DNA of 64,000 nucleotides from UBA12202 sp002691725 (GCA_965660675.1 CBFIAU010000004.1:1-64000); one strand, 5' to 3'; counted from the first letter of the stretch, positions 16,640-25,995 are shown. The notes: generated by a model not told the origin, from the letters alone. Numbers and translations: made by a program.

Positions 16640-19075
16640 GGGGTGCTGGCTTTCAGGATCATAGGCAGGGGCATCCAACACTTTGGCGGCTCTTGGCTTT
16701 CCTGCAATGATCACCTCAAGCGCGGTTCCGGCTATCGCCGCCTCAGGTTTAATATAGGCAAAGGCTAGTATTCGTCCGACCGAATGTCCATAGGCAATAG
16801 ATGCCGTTGACCCAACAACCTTACCGCCACATAACACGGCCTCACCGCCATTGCCGTCTTCATTACCATCTGGCTCAATATCCAGATACGCACAAATCCA
16901 TGGAAGTTTCGCATTGGCAAGCGTTGCGTCTCTGCCGAGAAAGTCTTTGCCCTTATCAACAAAACGCATCACATCAGCTTCGGGTAGAGTGACCTCATTA
17001 GTCAGCTCACCAGCGCCCTTAAAGCCTTTTTCCATCCGCATGACATTCATCGCAAAAGACCCATAATCGGTGATCCCATAAGCGGCACCAGCCGCCTCAA
17101 TAGCCGTGTAAACATCGAGGCAAGCAGCATTTGGCATATGCAGCTCCCAGCCTAGCTCACCAGCATAAGACATCCGCAATGCCCATAGCTGATGACCAGC
17201 AATCGTGATCTGCTGACCTGTCAGCCATCGGAAATTGGTATTATCCAGCGCCGCATCCGTCACCTCAGCCAGCACATCACGCGATTTAGGGCCGTTCAAT
17301 GATAACGCCGACCAATCCGATGAGAGGCTCGTGATGGTGACGTCCTCATCTTGACGTTGTTGGGTAATGTGATCAAGCAAACGCTGTTCAAAAAACGCCG
17401 CGCATACCAGATAATAGCTGTCTTCATCCATTTTGAAGATTGTTGTTTCAACCTCAATCCTGCCACGCTTATTGAGCATATGCGTCAAGCCAATGCCGCC
17501 AATCCTGGAGGGCAGTTTATTTGCCGTCAGTCGATCAAGCAGGTGATGCGCGCCGGCGCCTGAAACCTTGATTTTGGTGAAGGCGGTGACATCCATAATG
17601 CCGACAGCCTCACGCACGGCTTTAACCTCATGCGCTACCATGTCATGAACGGCATTGCGGCGAAACGAATAGTGATCTTTGGCTGGCATATCGCCGCGCG
17701 CAAACCAACGCGGCCGCTCAAACCCAAAGACCTCCTCATGAACCGCGCCTTTGGCGGCTAGCACCTCATGCAGTGGTGACGGTTTGATCGGTCGCCCTGC
17801 CAAGCGGTTAAAATGCGGAAATGGAATCTCATGGCGCAGACAGTAATCTTCTTTCGCCTTGATGACCTGCCATGCTTTATCGGCGTAATCCCCAAATCGG
17901 CGCGGATCATATTCACGCATTGAGATATCCGCCGCCCCATGCACCATCCATCTAGCCAGCTCTCGCGTTAGCCCAGGACCCCAGCCAATACCTATTTGCG
18001 TGCCGCAACAGCACCAATAATTACGCACTCCCGGCGCCGGCCCTATCAGTGGATTGCCATCAGGCGGATGTGAGATCGCCCCATGGACTTCACGGCTAAT
18101 CCCTAGATCGGCAAATATTGGCATCCGATTAAGGCTTTCTTCGAGCCAAGGCATGACCCGATCATAATCAGGATCAAACAGCTCATTTTCAGCCTCCCAC
18201 GGGCAGTGATCTTCCCACACAGTATTCGGATTGGCTTTCTCATAAATGCCAATTAAGCCGCGTTTCTGTTCCATGCGGATATATCCCGACACCTTCTGGT
18301 CATCACGAATAACTGGCAATTCTCTTTCCAGATCAGCAAATTCAGGCACAGGCTCAGTGACAAAATAATGATGCGTCATGGATGTCATCGGCAGTTGCAG
18401 CCCGGACCACTCCCCCATTTGCCGCGCATAAGTGCCGCCTGCATTGACCACATGCTCACAAATAATGGTGCCGCGTTCGGTTTCTACCACCCACTCACCA
18501 TTATTACTTTGGGAATTATTTGGGGTGATATTAATGGCACGGCATCGGCGCTGAATATTTACGCCTAATTGACGCGCGCCAGTTGCCATGGCCATGGTAA
18601 CATTTGACGGATCAACATGCCCATCATCAGGCGTATGAAGCGCTCCAATGACGCCATCAAGATTATAAAATGGATGCAAGGCAGCAACCTGTTCGCGGTC
18701 AACCAGTTCAATATTAAACCCAAGCGCCCGTCCCACCGATAGAGTATGACGGAGCCAATCCATCTCATCCTCAGTATAGGCAAGGCGAAATGAGCCACAG
18801 CCATGCCATGTCACCACCTGCCCTGTTTCAGCCTCAAGCCCGCCAGCATAGAGACCAATATTATAGTCCACGCATTTGCCAAGACCGAATGAGCTGGTTG
18901 AATGGGTGATCTGCCCTGCGGCATGCCATGTGCTACCGCTTGTTAGCTCCGCCTTCTCAAGCAGAACCACATCAGTCCAACCCTCATGTGCCAGATGATA
19001 GGCAAGCCCACACCCCATGACACCACCACCAACAATCACTACTTTAGCCTGTGATGGAAACCTAACTTCTGCCAT
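16622..19075 (-). CDS. FAD-dependent dimethylglycine/sarcosine dehydrogenase with GcvT domain
   Basis: 817 aa. Order: DAO-type FAD domain (VIVGGGVMGCGL at 13-24), covalent-flavin motif GSTWHAAG (H51, equivalent to the flavinylated His of mammalian DMGDH), FAD-dependent oxidoreductase central domain (to ~430), then aminomethyltransferase GcvT and GcvT_C domains (TAFTKIKVSGAGAHHLLDRL onward). Such fusions oxidise N-methyl groups of dimethylglycine, sarcosine or related amines and transfer the C1 unit to tetrahydrofolate. ATG 19075 follows GAGGA; ATG 19093 has no Shine-Dalgarno. It heads the minus-strand cluster and is divergent from the RpiR gene, its probable regulator. Confidence 0.9.
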   Translation of the reverse strand: MAEVRFPSQAKVVIVGGGVMGCGLAYHLAHEGWTDVVLLEKAELTSGSTWHAAGQITHSTSSFGLGKCVDYNIGLYAGGLEAETGQVVTWHGCGSFRLAYTEDEMDWLRHTLSVGRALGFNIELVDREQVAALHPFYNLDGVIGALHTPDDGHVDPSNVTMAMATGARQLGVNIQRRCRAINITPNNSQSNNGEWVVETERGTIICEHVVNAGGTYARQMGEWSGLQLPMTSMTHHYFVTEPVPEFADLERELPVIRDDQKVSGYIRMEQKRGLIGIYEKANPNTVWEDHCPWEAENELFDPDYDRVMPWLEESLNRMPIFADLGISREVHGAISHPPDGNPLIGPAPGVRNYWCCCGTQIGIGWGPGLTRELARWMVHGAADISMREYDPRRFGDYADKAWQVIKAKEDYCLRHEIPFPHFNRLAGRPIKPSPLHEVLAAKGAVHEEVFGFERPRWFARGDMPAKDHYSFRRNAVHDMVAHEVKAVREAVGIMDVTAFTKIKVSGAGAHHLLDRLTANKLPSRIGGIGLTHMLNKRGRIEVETTIFKMDEDSYYLVCAAFFEQRLLDHITQQRQDEDVTITSLSSDWSALSLNGPKSRDVLAEVTDAALDNTNFRWLTGQQITIAGHQLWALRMSYAGELGWELHMPNAACLDVYTAIEAAGAAYGITDYGSFAMNVMRMEKGFKGAGELTNEVTLPEADVMRFVDKGKDFLGRDATLANAKLPWICAYLDIEPDGNEDGNGGEAVLCGGKVVGSTASIAYGHSVGRILAFAYIKPEAAIAGTALEVIIAGKPRAAKVLDAPAYDPESQHPRMDAN

Positions 19076-19100
19076 GATGTCCTCATTAATCATAAAACGG

Positions 19101-19113
19101 GATATATTATATC
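19101..19113. promoter_or_regulatory. Palindrome in the dehydrogenase/rpiR divergent promoter
   Basis: GATATATTATATC is a perfect inverted repeat (GATATA-T-TATATC) in the ~77-bp gap between the FAD/GcvT gene and the RpiR-family gene. It could be an operator for the RpiR protein, or partly a -10 element; the assignment is inferred. Confidence 0.4.
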
Positions 19114-19152
19114 TCTAGACACAGTAATAGAACAAATATACCATAGTCAATC

Positions 19153-20040
19153 ATGAATGGCACAAATGCATCATTATCGGTTTTACACCGTCTCGCCGAT
19201 GAATTAACTGACCTCACTCCGGAGGCTCAGAAAGCCGCTACCTATGTTTTGGAAAACCCCAGAGATGTTGGCGTTTCCACGGTTAGGGAGATTGCTGAGG
19301 CGGCGAGCGTCACGCCCAATACCATTGTGCGGATGGCGCGGCAAGTTGGCTTCAGAGGCTATGATGATTTTCGGGCGCCGTTCCGTGACGCTATTCGTGA
19401 TGGGGCGGCGGATTTTCCTGATCGGGCAAGATGGCTCCAAGAAGTCCGAAAATCAGGCTCATTAGGCGGCCTTTATGCGGATATGGTGCAATCGGCCTTG
19501 CGTAATATGGAAGCAAGCTTTGCCGGAATTTCTATTGAACAATTAATTGCCGCCGCGACCGCCATATGGGAATCGCGCAATGTCTTTACGCTTGGTGTTG
19601 GCCTGCAAAACTCTAATGCCCGAAACTTTACCTATTTGGCGTCAACAGGCATGGTGCAATTTCATGCTATTCCTCGTGCCGGGTCAACCCCTGTCGATGA
19701 TCTGGCATGGGCGGATAAGCGCGATGTGCTGATCGCCATCACCTGTAAGCCATATCGGAAAGAGGTGGTGGAAGCCGTCCGTATCGCGGGTAAGCAAGGG
19801 GTTACCATTATTGGTATATCCGACAGCCCAGCCAGCCCGATTATCCGCAATGCTGATCATGGCTTTAATGTATCGGTTGATACGCCGCAATTTTTCCCAT
19901 CATCGGTTAGTATTATCGCTTTACTTGAGACTTTGCTATCAATGGTGGTATCAGTGGCAAGTGAAGAAATTGTTGACCGGGTGGAGAAATTCCATCTGCG
20001 CCGCCATCAGCTTGGTCTTTATGTGGAGGATCAATCATGA
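19153..20040 (+). CDS. RpiR-family transcriptional regulator (HTH + SIS domain)
   Basis: 295 aa. Residues ~8-80 form the HTH_6 DNA-binding domain (ENPRDVGVSTVREIAEAASV, then PNTIVRMARQVGF). Residues ~125-260 form a SIS sugar-isomerase-like ligand domain (VFTLGVGLQNSN, ITCKPYRKEVVEAVRIA). RpiR proteins usually sense sugar phosphates, but in this island the ligand may be a catabolic intermediate. It is the first gene of a plus-strand cluster, overlaps the following Rieske gene (ATGA), and is divergent from the FAD/GcvT operon, so it is positioned to control both. Confidence 0.9.
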   Translation: MNGTNASLSVLHRLADELTDLTPEAQKAATYVLENPRDVGVSTVREIAEAASVTPNTIVRMARQVGFRGYDDFRAPFRDAIRDGAADFPDRARWLQEVRKSGSLGGLYADMVQSALRNMEASFAGISIEQLIAAATAIWESRNVFTLGVGLQNSNARNFTYLASTGMVQFHAIPRAGSTPVDDLAWADKRDVLIAITCKPYRKEVVEAVRIAGKQGVTIIGISDSPASPIIRNADHGFNVSVDTPQFFPSSVSIIALLETLLSMVVSVASEEIVDRVEKFHLRRHQLGLYVEDQS

Positions 20041-21116
20041 CAACACCTATCCGCTCACTTGAGGCAAAATATTACACAGACCCCGTGATATTTACCAATG
20101 AACGTCAAGGCTTGCTGGCAAAGACATGGCAGTTTGGCTGTCATAGCTCAGAGGTCCCATCAGCAGGCAGCTATACCTGCTTTGAGATCGCGGGGGAGAG
20201 CTTATTTGCGCTCCGCGACCGCGATAATCATATCCGCGTTTTCTATAATGTCTGTCAGCATAGGGCGCATCAGCTGGTCGATGGCTCTGGCCGCGTTCCG
20301 TCTATTGTTTGCCCTTATCATGCGTGGAGCTATCATCTCGATGGCACGCTTAGGGCAGCGCCTAACCTTGCCTCTGTTGAAGGCGTTGACATTGATACAA
20401 TCTGCCTTGCCCAAGTGCGCGTTGAGGAGTTTCTGGGATTTGTCTTTGTTAATCTTGACCCTGATGCCGCGCCCATGGATGAATGGTTCCCGATGGCGCG
20501 GCAAGAGCTGATGGAATGGGTGCCAAACTGGGATCAGCTGAAGCCACTTGAATGGGTCGAAATCCCTGAGAACTGCAATTGGAAAGTGTCGGTAGAAAAT
20601 TATTCGGAATGTTATCATTGCGCGCTTAATCATCCGACCTTTGCCAATGGCGTGGTGAAGCCCGAAACCTATGATATTCAGCCGCAGGGAAAATGCCTGC
20701 GCCATACCACCGAATGCCAAGACCTGTCAGATATGACCTATGATATTCAGTCAGGATTTAACCATTTTGATCAATATTCGAGCTGGTATCTATGGCCAAT
20801 GTTCAGCTTTCAGGTCTATCCCGGCAATGTTCTCAACACCTATCACTGGCGCGCCATTGATGCTGATCATGTTGTTGTCTGGCGCGGCTGGTATTCGGTT
20901 AATGGGGCAGAAAACACAGCCGTGCGAGCGCTGGCAGAGCAAGATCGGGAAACAACGGTTGCAGAAGATATTGAGCTGGTAGAATCGGTACAAAGAGGAC
21001 TTTGCTCACGCGGATATCATCCCGGGCCATTGGTGATTGACCCTAATGGAGGCGTTAATTCAGAACATCCTGTGATGCACCTACAACGCTGGATGAGGGA
21101 GGCGATTGATGGCTGA
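20037..21116 (+). CDS. Rieske non-heme iron oxygenase, betaine/carnitine monooxygenase-like
   Basis: 359 aa. Rieske ligands are C73, H75, C92 and H95 (CQHRAHQ...VCPYHAW). The catalytic iron motif ENYSECYHCALNHP gives H194 and H199; the YSECYHC block is characteristic of glycine betaine (GbcA) and carnitine (CntA) monooxygenases. These remove a methyl group as formaldehyde or cleave the C-N bond. Translation is coupled to the RpiR gene by an ATGA overlap, and the next gene starts 8 bases before its stop. Reductase partner not seen. Substrate likely a trimethylammonium-type compound, unproven. Confidence 0.88.
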   Translation: MTTPIRSLEAKYYTDPVIFTNERQGLLAKTWQFGCHSSEVPSAGSYTCFEIAGESLFALRDRDNHIRVFYNVCQHRAHQLVDGSGRVPSIVCPYHAWSYHLDGTLRAAPNLASVEGVDIDTICLAQVRVEEFLGFVFVNLDPDAAPMDEWFPMARQELMEWVPNWDQLKPLEWVEIPENCNWKVSVENYSECYHCALNHPTFANGVVKPETYDIQPQGKCLRHTTECQDLSDMTYDIQSGFNHFDQYSSWYLWPMFSFQVYPGNVLNTYHWRAIDADHVVVWRGWYSVNGAENTAVRALAEQDRETTVAEDIELVESVQRGLCSRGYHPGPLVIDPNGGVNSEHPVMHLQRWMREAIDG

Positions 21117-21942
21117 TCAGTATTTAATGCCTGAAAAATGGGTAAGCGAGCATAAATTATTTCCCTATCAGGTTGGCTTTACCTGCCCGCCATTTGATTT
21201 CGATGCCGCGCCTTCTGATTTCCTCCGCATGAGCCCACCAAGTGTTGGCGTTCACGGCTGGATGCTGCATGTGCCGGATTATGTGCATAGCCTTGATCAG
21301 CGTAAACAGAACTTCAATATGCTGGAGGACTTTGTCCACTGCATGTCGAGAAATGGCGTTGATGTGTGTGGTCAGGTTGGCTCGAACTGGGTGCATGCGA
21401 GCGGGCTTGGGGTTGATGGTATCAGAGAGCATTGCCAAAACTTATCGGATAAATATGAAACGCCTTTTCATATGTCGGGATACGCTATGGTAGAGGCCTT
21501 GCGCGCGCTGAATGTTGAAAAAGTTGCCTTGAATGCCGCTTATCACTGGCCTGAATGGTGGCAAGGCACCGTAAGGTTTTTGCAAGAGGCCGGATTTGAT
21601 GTTCTCTGGGCAGGTAATTTTCATGATCAAGGATGGTTTGAAAGCCAAGAGGCGGTCAACGCAAAGCGCTGGGTCTTTGATGCTGATCTAGCCGAAAAAA
21701 GCTTTACTTATGTGGCTGAAAAAGCGCCGCAAGCGGATGCTATTCTGATCAATGGCATGTGCAATTTTCGGGCTGGCGCTGATGGCATACCGATGCGCCC
21801 TATCCACCTTGAACGCCAGCTGGAGGCGCTTCTGGGCAAGCCAATTATTGGCCATGACACAGCGCTTTATTGGCGGATGATGAAAGATATTGGCATTGCG
21901 CCAATGACGCAGCAAGGGACGTTATTGGAGAGCTTAAAGTGA
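21109..21942 (+). CDS. Asp/Glu racemase-fold enzyme, arylmalonate decarboxylase / maleate isomerase-like
   Basis: 277 aa from ATG 21109 (a TTG at 21106 is in frame). The family uses two cysteines for racemisation or isomerisation, or a single one for malonate decarboxylation. Here a cysteine is present at the second site (INGMCNFRAG, C218), while the first-site segment reads GQVGSNWVHASG with no cysteine at the usual spot, favouring a decarboxylase- or lyase-like chemistry over racemisation. It overlaps the Rieske gene by 8 bases and the next gene by 4. Function in the pathway is unknown. Confidence 0.65.
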   Translation: MADQYLMPEKWVSEHKLFPYQVGFTCPPFDFDAAPSDFLRMSPPSVGVHGWMLHVPDYVHSLDQRKQNFNMLEDFVHCMSRNGVDVCGQVGSNWVHASGLGVDGIREHCQNLSDKYETPFHMSGYAMVEALRALNVEKVALNAAYHWPEWWQGTVRFLQEAGFDVLWAGNFHDQGWFESQEAVNAKRWVFDADLAEKSFTYVAEKAPQADAILINGMCNFRAGADGIPMRPIHLERQLEALLGKPIIGHDTALYWRMMKDIGIAPMTQQGTLLESLK

Positions 21943-22679
21943 ATAAAATCATTGCTTTATGGGCAATTCCGCGATCTACCTCGACGGCCTTTGAATGGAT
22001 GATGAAACAGCGTGGTGATCTCGATTGCCTGCATGAGCCATTTGGCGAAGCTTGGTATCAAGGCGAGGACCCGTTATGGTCGCGCTTTCAGCCTGGTGAT
22101 AAAACTACACCTGGGCTTACGATCAATTCGGTGTGGCAACATATTCAAGACCGGGCAAAACGCTCCCCCCTCTTTATCAAAGACTTTCCGCATTACATTA
22201 ATCATATGTGGACGATCCCTTTTCTTGATCATTTCACCCATGCTTTTCTTATCCGCGACCCTGCAAAAACCATTTCTTCTATCTATGATAAATGGCCAGA
22301 TTTTGACGAGACAGAGGTCGGCTTTCCCGAACAGAGAGCGTTATTTGATCTGCTGACAGCGCATCATGGAACCCCGCCACCGGTGATTGATAGTGATGAT
22401 TTGCTTGAGCGCCCCGAACAGGTTGTGGCGGCATTTTGTGATGCTGTTGGGATACCCTTTATCCCTGAGGCACTAAGCTGGGAGCGCGGCAATAGCAATA
22501 GCGCGTATAGCTGGTGGGATGGCGGCAGTTTCCATGATAATTTGCGCGGCTCAACCGGACTCAAACCGCAAATCCGCAAATATGTAGAAATTAAAGATGC
22601 GCCTTTTCGGGTGCAGCGCGTCCACCGCCGAATGCAACCGCATTATGAGCATCTCTTTCAATATCGGATAAAAGGCTAA
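21939..22679 (+). CDS. Sulfotransferase-like P-loop protein
   Basis: 246 aa starting at GTG 21939, which overlaps the preceding stop (GTGA); the frame continues upstream but only as a shadow of the preceding gene. The N-terminal WAIPRSTSTAFEWMM matches the 5'-phosphosulfate-binding loop of sulfotransferase-family proteins, and HAFLIRDPAKTISSIYDKW resembles the 3'-phosphate-binding segment (RDP). Bacterial proteins of this group are common and poorly characterised; transfer of sulfate is inferred from fold only. Last gene of the rpiR cluster. Confidence 0.65.
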   Translation: MNKIIALWAIPRSTSTAFEWMMKQRGDLDCLHEPFGEAWYQGEDPLWSRFQPGDKTTPGLTINSVWQHIQDRAKRSPLFIKDFPHYINHMWTIPFLDHFTHAFLIRDPAKTISSIYDKWPDFDETEVGFPEQRALFDLLTAHHGTPPPVIDSDDLLERPEQVVAAFCDAVGIPFIPEALSWERGNSNSAYSWWDGGSFHDNLRGSTGLKPQIRKYVEIKDAPFRVQRVHRRMQPHYEHLFQYRIKG

Positions 22680-22820
22680 CGCCATCATTGCCGTCTTATC
22701 CTGCCTTGCGGCTGTGCCTGGCGTTTAATTGCTGATTTAATTATGCCTCCCCCTTTTCATTGCCCCTTGAACGAATTACATCAGGGTCATGCCGCAAGTT
22801 ATCACCTTATGGAGTTGACG

Positions 22821-23969
22821 ATGACTAGTCCTGAAGATTTTGGTTTTGGAACGCAGATCAGAAAGTCGCCTTTTTTTGATGCAACCGTGAAATGGGGTGC
22901 CGCCGGATTTTCGGTTTACAATCACATGTATATTCCGCGTGATTTTGGCGATCCTGAGCAAAATTTTTGGAATCTGGTCAATGAAGCTATCCTTTGTGAC
23001 GTTGCCGTCGAACGTCAGGTTCAGATCACAGGCAGCGATGCCGCGCGATTTGTTCAAATGCTGACGCCACGAGATTTAAGCAAAATGGCCATTGGCCAGT
23101 GCAAATATATTATTATCACTAATGCCGAGGGCTGTGTGATCAATGACCCTGTTCTGCTCCGTCTTGAAGAAAATAAATTCTGGATTTCCTTAGCTGACAG
23201 TGATGTCTTGCTATGGGCGCAAGGCGTTGCCACTCATGCCGATATGGACGTCGAGATATGTGAGCCTGATGTATCACCGCTTCAGCTTCAAGGGCCGCGC
23301 TCAATGGATATCATGAAAGCGCTCTTTGGCGATGAGATTGAGACGATGAAATATTACTGGCTTCGGCATCTGGAACTAGATGGCATTGAGCTGGTTGTAT
23401 CACGGACAGGATGGTCAAGCGAATTAGGCTATGAGATATACCTGCAAGATGGCACACGCGGAAGTGAGCTATGGGAGAAGATCATGGCCGCAGGTCAACC
23501 TTTTGGATTGAAGCCTGGCCATACCTCATCTATTCGCCGCATTGAAGGCGGTATGCTATCTTACCACGCTGACATGGATATCAAAACCAATCCTTATGAA
23601 TTAGGGCTGGATCGGCTCATCAATCTTGACGCCCCGCATGACTTTATTGGCAAAGCCGCCTTGCATGATATCCGCGACAAGGGGATTAGCCGTAAACAGA
23701 TTGGCATTGTTATGGATGGCGACCGTCTGACCGGGCCAAATACAACCTTCTGGCCGCTAAAGTTGGAAGGGGCGACCGTTGGCAAAGTTACCTCAGCCGT
23801 CTATTCGCCACGGCTTGAAAAAAATATTGCGCTTTGCATGGTTGATCTGGCGGCAGCAGAATTAGGCACCGAATTGAGCGTCGAGACAGCAACTGGCAGA
23901 CGTCATGCGGTCGTTGTTGAAAAACCGTTTTACGATCCCAAGAAGAAAATTACTGCCGGTAAAGCATAA
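22821..23969 (+). CDS. dmdA: DmdA-like aminomethyltransferase (probable DMSP demethylase family)
   Basis: 382 aa, GcvT fold. I start at ATG 22821, which has GGAG six bases upstream; the frame extends to 22743 without support. YNHMYIPRDFG, ERQVQITGSDAARFVQMLTP, ISLADSDVLLWAQG, EPDVSPLQLQGP and RIEGGMLSYHADMD follow the order seen in marine DmdA, which moves a methyl group from DMSP to tetrahydrofolate, leaving methylmercaptopropionate. DmdA-like non-DmdA paralogues exist and cannot be excluded by eye. A 141-bp gap separates it from the sulfotransferase-like gene, so it may have its own promoter. A DMSP lyase 20 kb away is consistent with DMSP use. Confidence 0.65.
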   Translation: MTSPEDFGFGTQIRKSPFFDATVKWGAAGFSVYNHMYIPRDFGDPEQNFWNLVNEAILCDVAVERQVQITGSDAARFVQMLTPRDLSKMAIGQCKYIIITNAEGCVINDPVLLRLEENKFWISLADSDVLLWAQGVATHADMDVEICEPDVSPLQLQGPRSMDIMKALFGDEIETMKYYWLRHLELDGIELVVSRTGWSSELGYEIYLQDGTRGSELWEKIMAAGQPFGLKPGHTSSIRRIEGGMLSYHADMDIKTNPYELGLDRLINLDAPHDFIGKAALHDIRDKGISRKQIGIVMDGDRLTGPNTTFWPLKLEGATVGKVTSAVYSPRLEKNIALCMVDLAAAELGTELSVETATGRRHAVVVEKPFYDPKKKITAGKA

Positions 23970-23996
23970 CCCCGAATAGACATCTCACGAGAGAGC

Positions 23997-24671
23997 TTAT
24001 TTTACATAACCGCGTACTTTAGCGACTGAGGCATATAGTTTCTTTTCTTCGGGGTTTTGCGGCGAATATTTACCAATAATCGTTTCTGTTTTTGCCATCA
24101 TGATAAGCTGAGAATACGTCACATAATGCTTGATGATGCTGTCAATTTGCTTTTGCGCTTTGGCAGCGTCAGGACCAAAAATATATTCATTATTAATGCC
24201 TGCGCGAATTTGCTGACCAGTCTGGGCTTTGACGGCGGCAAGCGTTTTGCTAAAGCTTTTACATTTTGCCTCAACCGCGCCAGCCAGTTCTAATTTGGCA
24301 TTCATGGTCAATGGCGGTAACGAGATAACGACCATATTGCGTTCTGGATCAAGCTTGACTGTTTTGAACCCTTTATCACCTTTGATCAATGGGACAAGCG
24401 CTGCTGTGACCTCTTCGTTCAGCGACACAATCTCGACGCGATCAATAAATGATTCCACTTCAATGAAGTCCATCAGGCGGCGCGGCTTTTTATTGAGCAT
24501 GATCTTATCACTATGAAACATTTTCTGATATTCATCATGCGAGCCCAACTCTATAAGCTCTTTGACATAAGTAACAAATCGGTCACGCGCGCGCGATTCA
24601 AAACTATCGCTGTAACTAAGCAGTTCAGCCGATGTTTTATATAAAATCTTATCTAAATCTGTTTCATCCAT
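23997..24671 (-). CDS. Hypothetical protein with ribosome-recycling-factor-like C-terminal half
   Basis: 224 aa. Residues ~95-150 (LDPERNMVVISLPPLTMNAKL, then a helical Lys-rich stretch) follow the RRF pattern of a short strand, PPLT, and a long helix; the rest is helical and charged, without signal peptide or membrane span. True RRF is ~185 aa with a conserved arginine-rich helix that is only partly kept here. It converges on the dmdA-like gene. It may be a divergent RRF paralogue or an unrelated coiled protein; the similarity is judged by eye only. ATG 24671 follows a weak upstream region. Confidence 0.45.
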   Translation of the reverse strand: MDETDLDKILYKTSAELLSYSDSFESRARDRFVTYVKELIELGSHDEYQKMFHSDKIMLNKKPRRLMDFIEVESFIDRVEIVSLNEEVTAALVPLIKGDKGFKTVKLDPERNMVVISLPPLTMNAKLELAGAVEAKCKSFSKTLAAVKAQTGQQIRAGINNEYIFGPDAAKAQKQIDSIIKHYVTYSQLIMMAKTETIIGKYSPQNPEEKKLYASVAKVRGYVK

Positions 24672-24915
24672 ATGACTAGCTAGAAAATTTTTCTACCCTT
24701 TATTTATTAACAAAATATTTACATATTAGTAAACTATCACTGATTATGTAAATAAAATCAATAGCCAAAGCGCGGCTATTTATTAGCCATTATTTTACCA
24801 AATACCCCTGCCCAAAAGGCTATATAGATGATCACATAAAGGGGAAGATTTTATCTGGTATGCGGCTATGCTAAACTAAAGTATATATATAAAACGAAAC
24901 TGGATAATTTAGAAA

Positions 24916-25995
24916 ATGGCATCACCTCAGATTATAATTGTTGGCTCAGGCATTATGGGCGCATGTTTTGCCTATGCTGCCGCAGAGCGCGGCTGCCAGC
25001 CTTTAATCATTTCGGGTGATGCCCCTGATCATGGCCGCACCGCCACCGCTACGAGCTGGGCTTGGATAAATGCCAGTTCAGCCAGTGATCATACCTATTT
25101 TCGACTGCGCTATCAGAGCTTGCAACGCTGGCAAGTCTGGATGCAGCGCCTTGATGGGTTGCAATATTCTGCCCAAGCCAGCTACTGCTGGGATTTATCA
25201 CCAGTTGAAATTAAAACTACCGCCAGCAAGCTGACCAATTTTGGTTATCCATGTTCTATTTTGAATGCGGCATCACTCATCAACCATTTGCCGTACTTGC
25301 GTGATATTCCTGTTGCCGCGCTGCATCTGCCCATCGAAGGCGCTGTTGAACCTGCCAGCACGGCCAAGCTCTTGCTTGAAGCATCAGGGGCGAAAATTGT
25401 TAGCGCACATTGCCATAGCTTGCTGGCATCTGCGGATAAAGTCACCGGCGTCATGACGGATCAGGGGGAATATTCAGCAGATGAGGTGATCTTAGCCACT
25501 GGCAATGGCACATCTCGTATCCTGGACACGATTGGCGTGGACTTCCCCATGGCGTCAACACATGGCTTGCTGGTTCGCTCAAAGCCTATTCCATCTATGC
25601 TGAGTGGGTTAGTTACCGCACCCAAATATCATGTCAGGCAACAGCCCGATGGTCGGCTCATAATTGGCGGCACATTTGGCGCTTATGATCCGGCCAAGGG
25701 CACAGGTCATCTAGCCAGAGATGCCGAGGCGCAGCTTAATCTGATCAGAGAGGCGTTTGATGCGCCTGCCCCATTAGAGCTTGATAGCTTCACTTTGGGC
25801 TATCGGCCTATCCCTGAGGGCGGCATGCCGAAAATTGGCCGCGTCATGCAAAATTCTGGCAAGCTGCTGACAGGATTGTATCTGGCTGTGATGCATTCCG
25901 GGTTCTCAAATGGGGCTGGCGTTGCGGATGCAGCAATGGATGAATTGCTGGATGGTGAGGCATCTGCTTTACTCTCACCATTTTGGGCTAACTGA
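24916..25995 (+). CDS. FAD-dependent amino acid oxidase/dehydrogenase (DAO family)
   Basis: 359 aa. The FAD dinucleotide-binding motif is IIVGSGIMGACFAYAAAERG at the N-terminus, and the C-terminal GYRPIPEGGMPKIGR closes the flavin site as in glycine oxidase / D-amino-acid dehydrogenase proteins. It would oxidise an amine or D-amino acid to an imino acid. It sits 8 bp ahead of the NAD(P)H-quinone-reductase-like gene, probably in an operon. The 244-bp upstream gap is AT-rich (tatatata near 24,885) and presumably holds the promoter. Substrate unknown. Confidence 0.82.
   Translation: MASPQIIIVGSGIMGACFAYAAAERGCQPLIISGDAPDHGRTATATSWAWINASSASDHTYFRLRYQSLQRWQVWMQRLDGLQYSAQASYCWDLSPVEIKTTASKLTNFGYPCSILNAASLINHLPYLRDIPVAALHLPIEGAVEPASTAKLLLEASGAKIVSAHCHSLLASADKVTGVMTDQGEYSADEVILATGNGTSRILDTIGVDFPMASTHGLLVRSKPIPSMLSGLVTAPKYHVRQQPDGRLIIGGTFGAYDPAKGTGHLARDAEAQLNLIREAFDAPAPLELDSFTLGYRPIPEGGMPKIGRVMQNSGKLLTGLYLAVMHSGFSNGAGVADAAMDELLDGEASALLSPFWAN

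Noticed and set aside
22680..22820. Riboswitch upstream of the DmdA-like gene
   Set aside because: An AACGCCA...TGGCGTT pairing exists, but no SAM, glycine or cobalamin riboswitch core was recognised.
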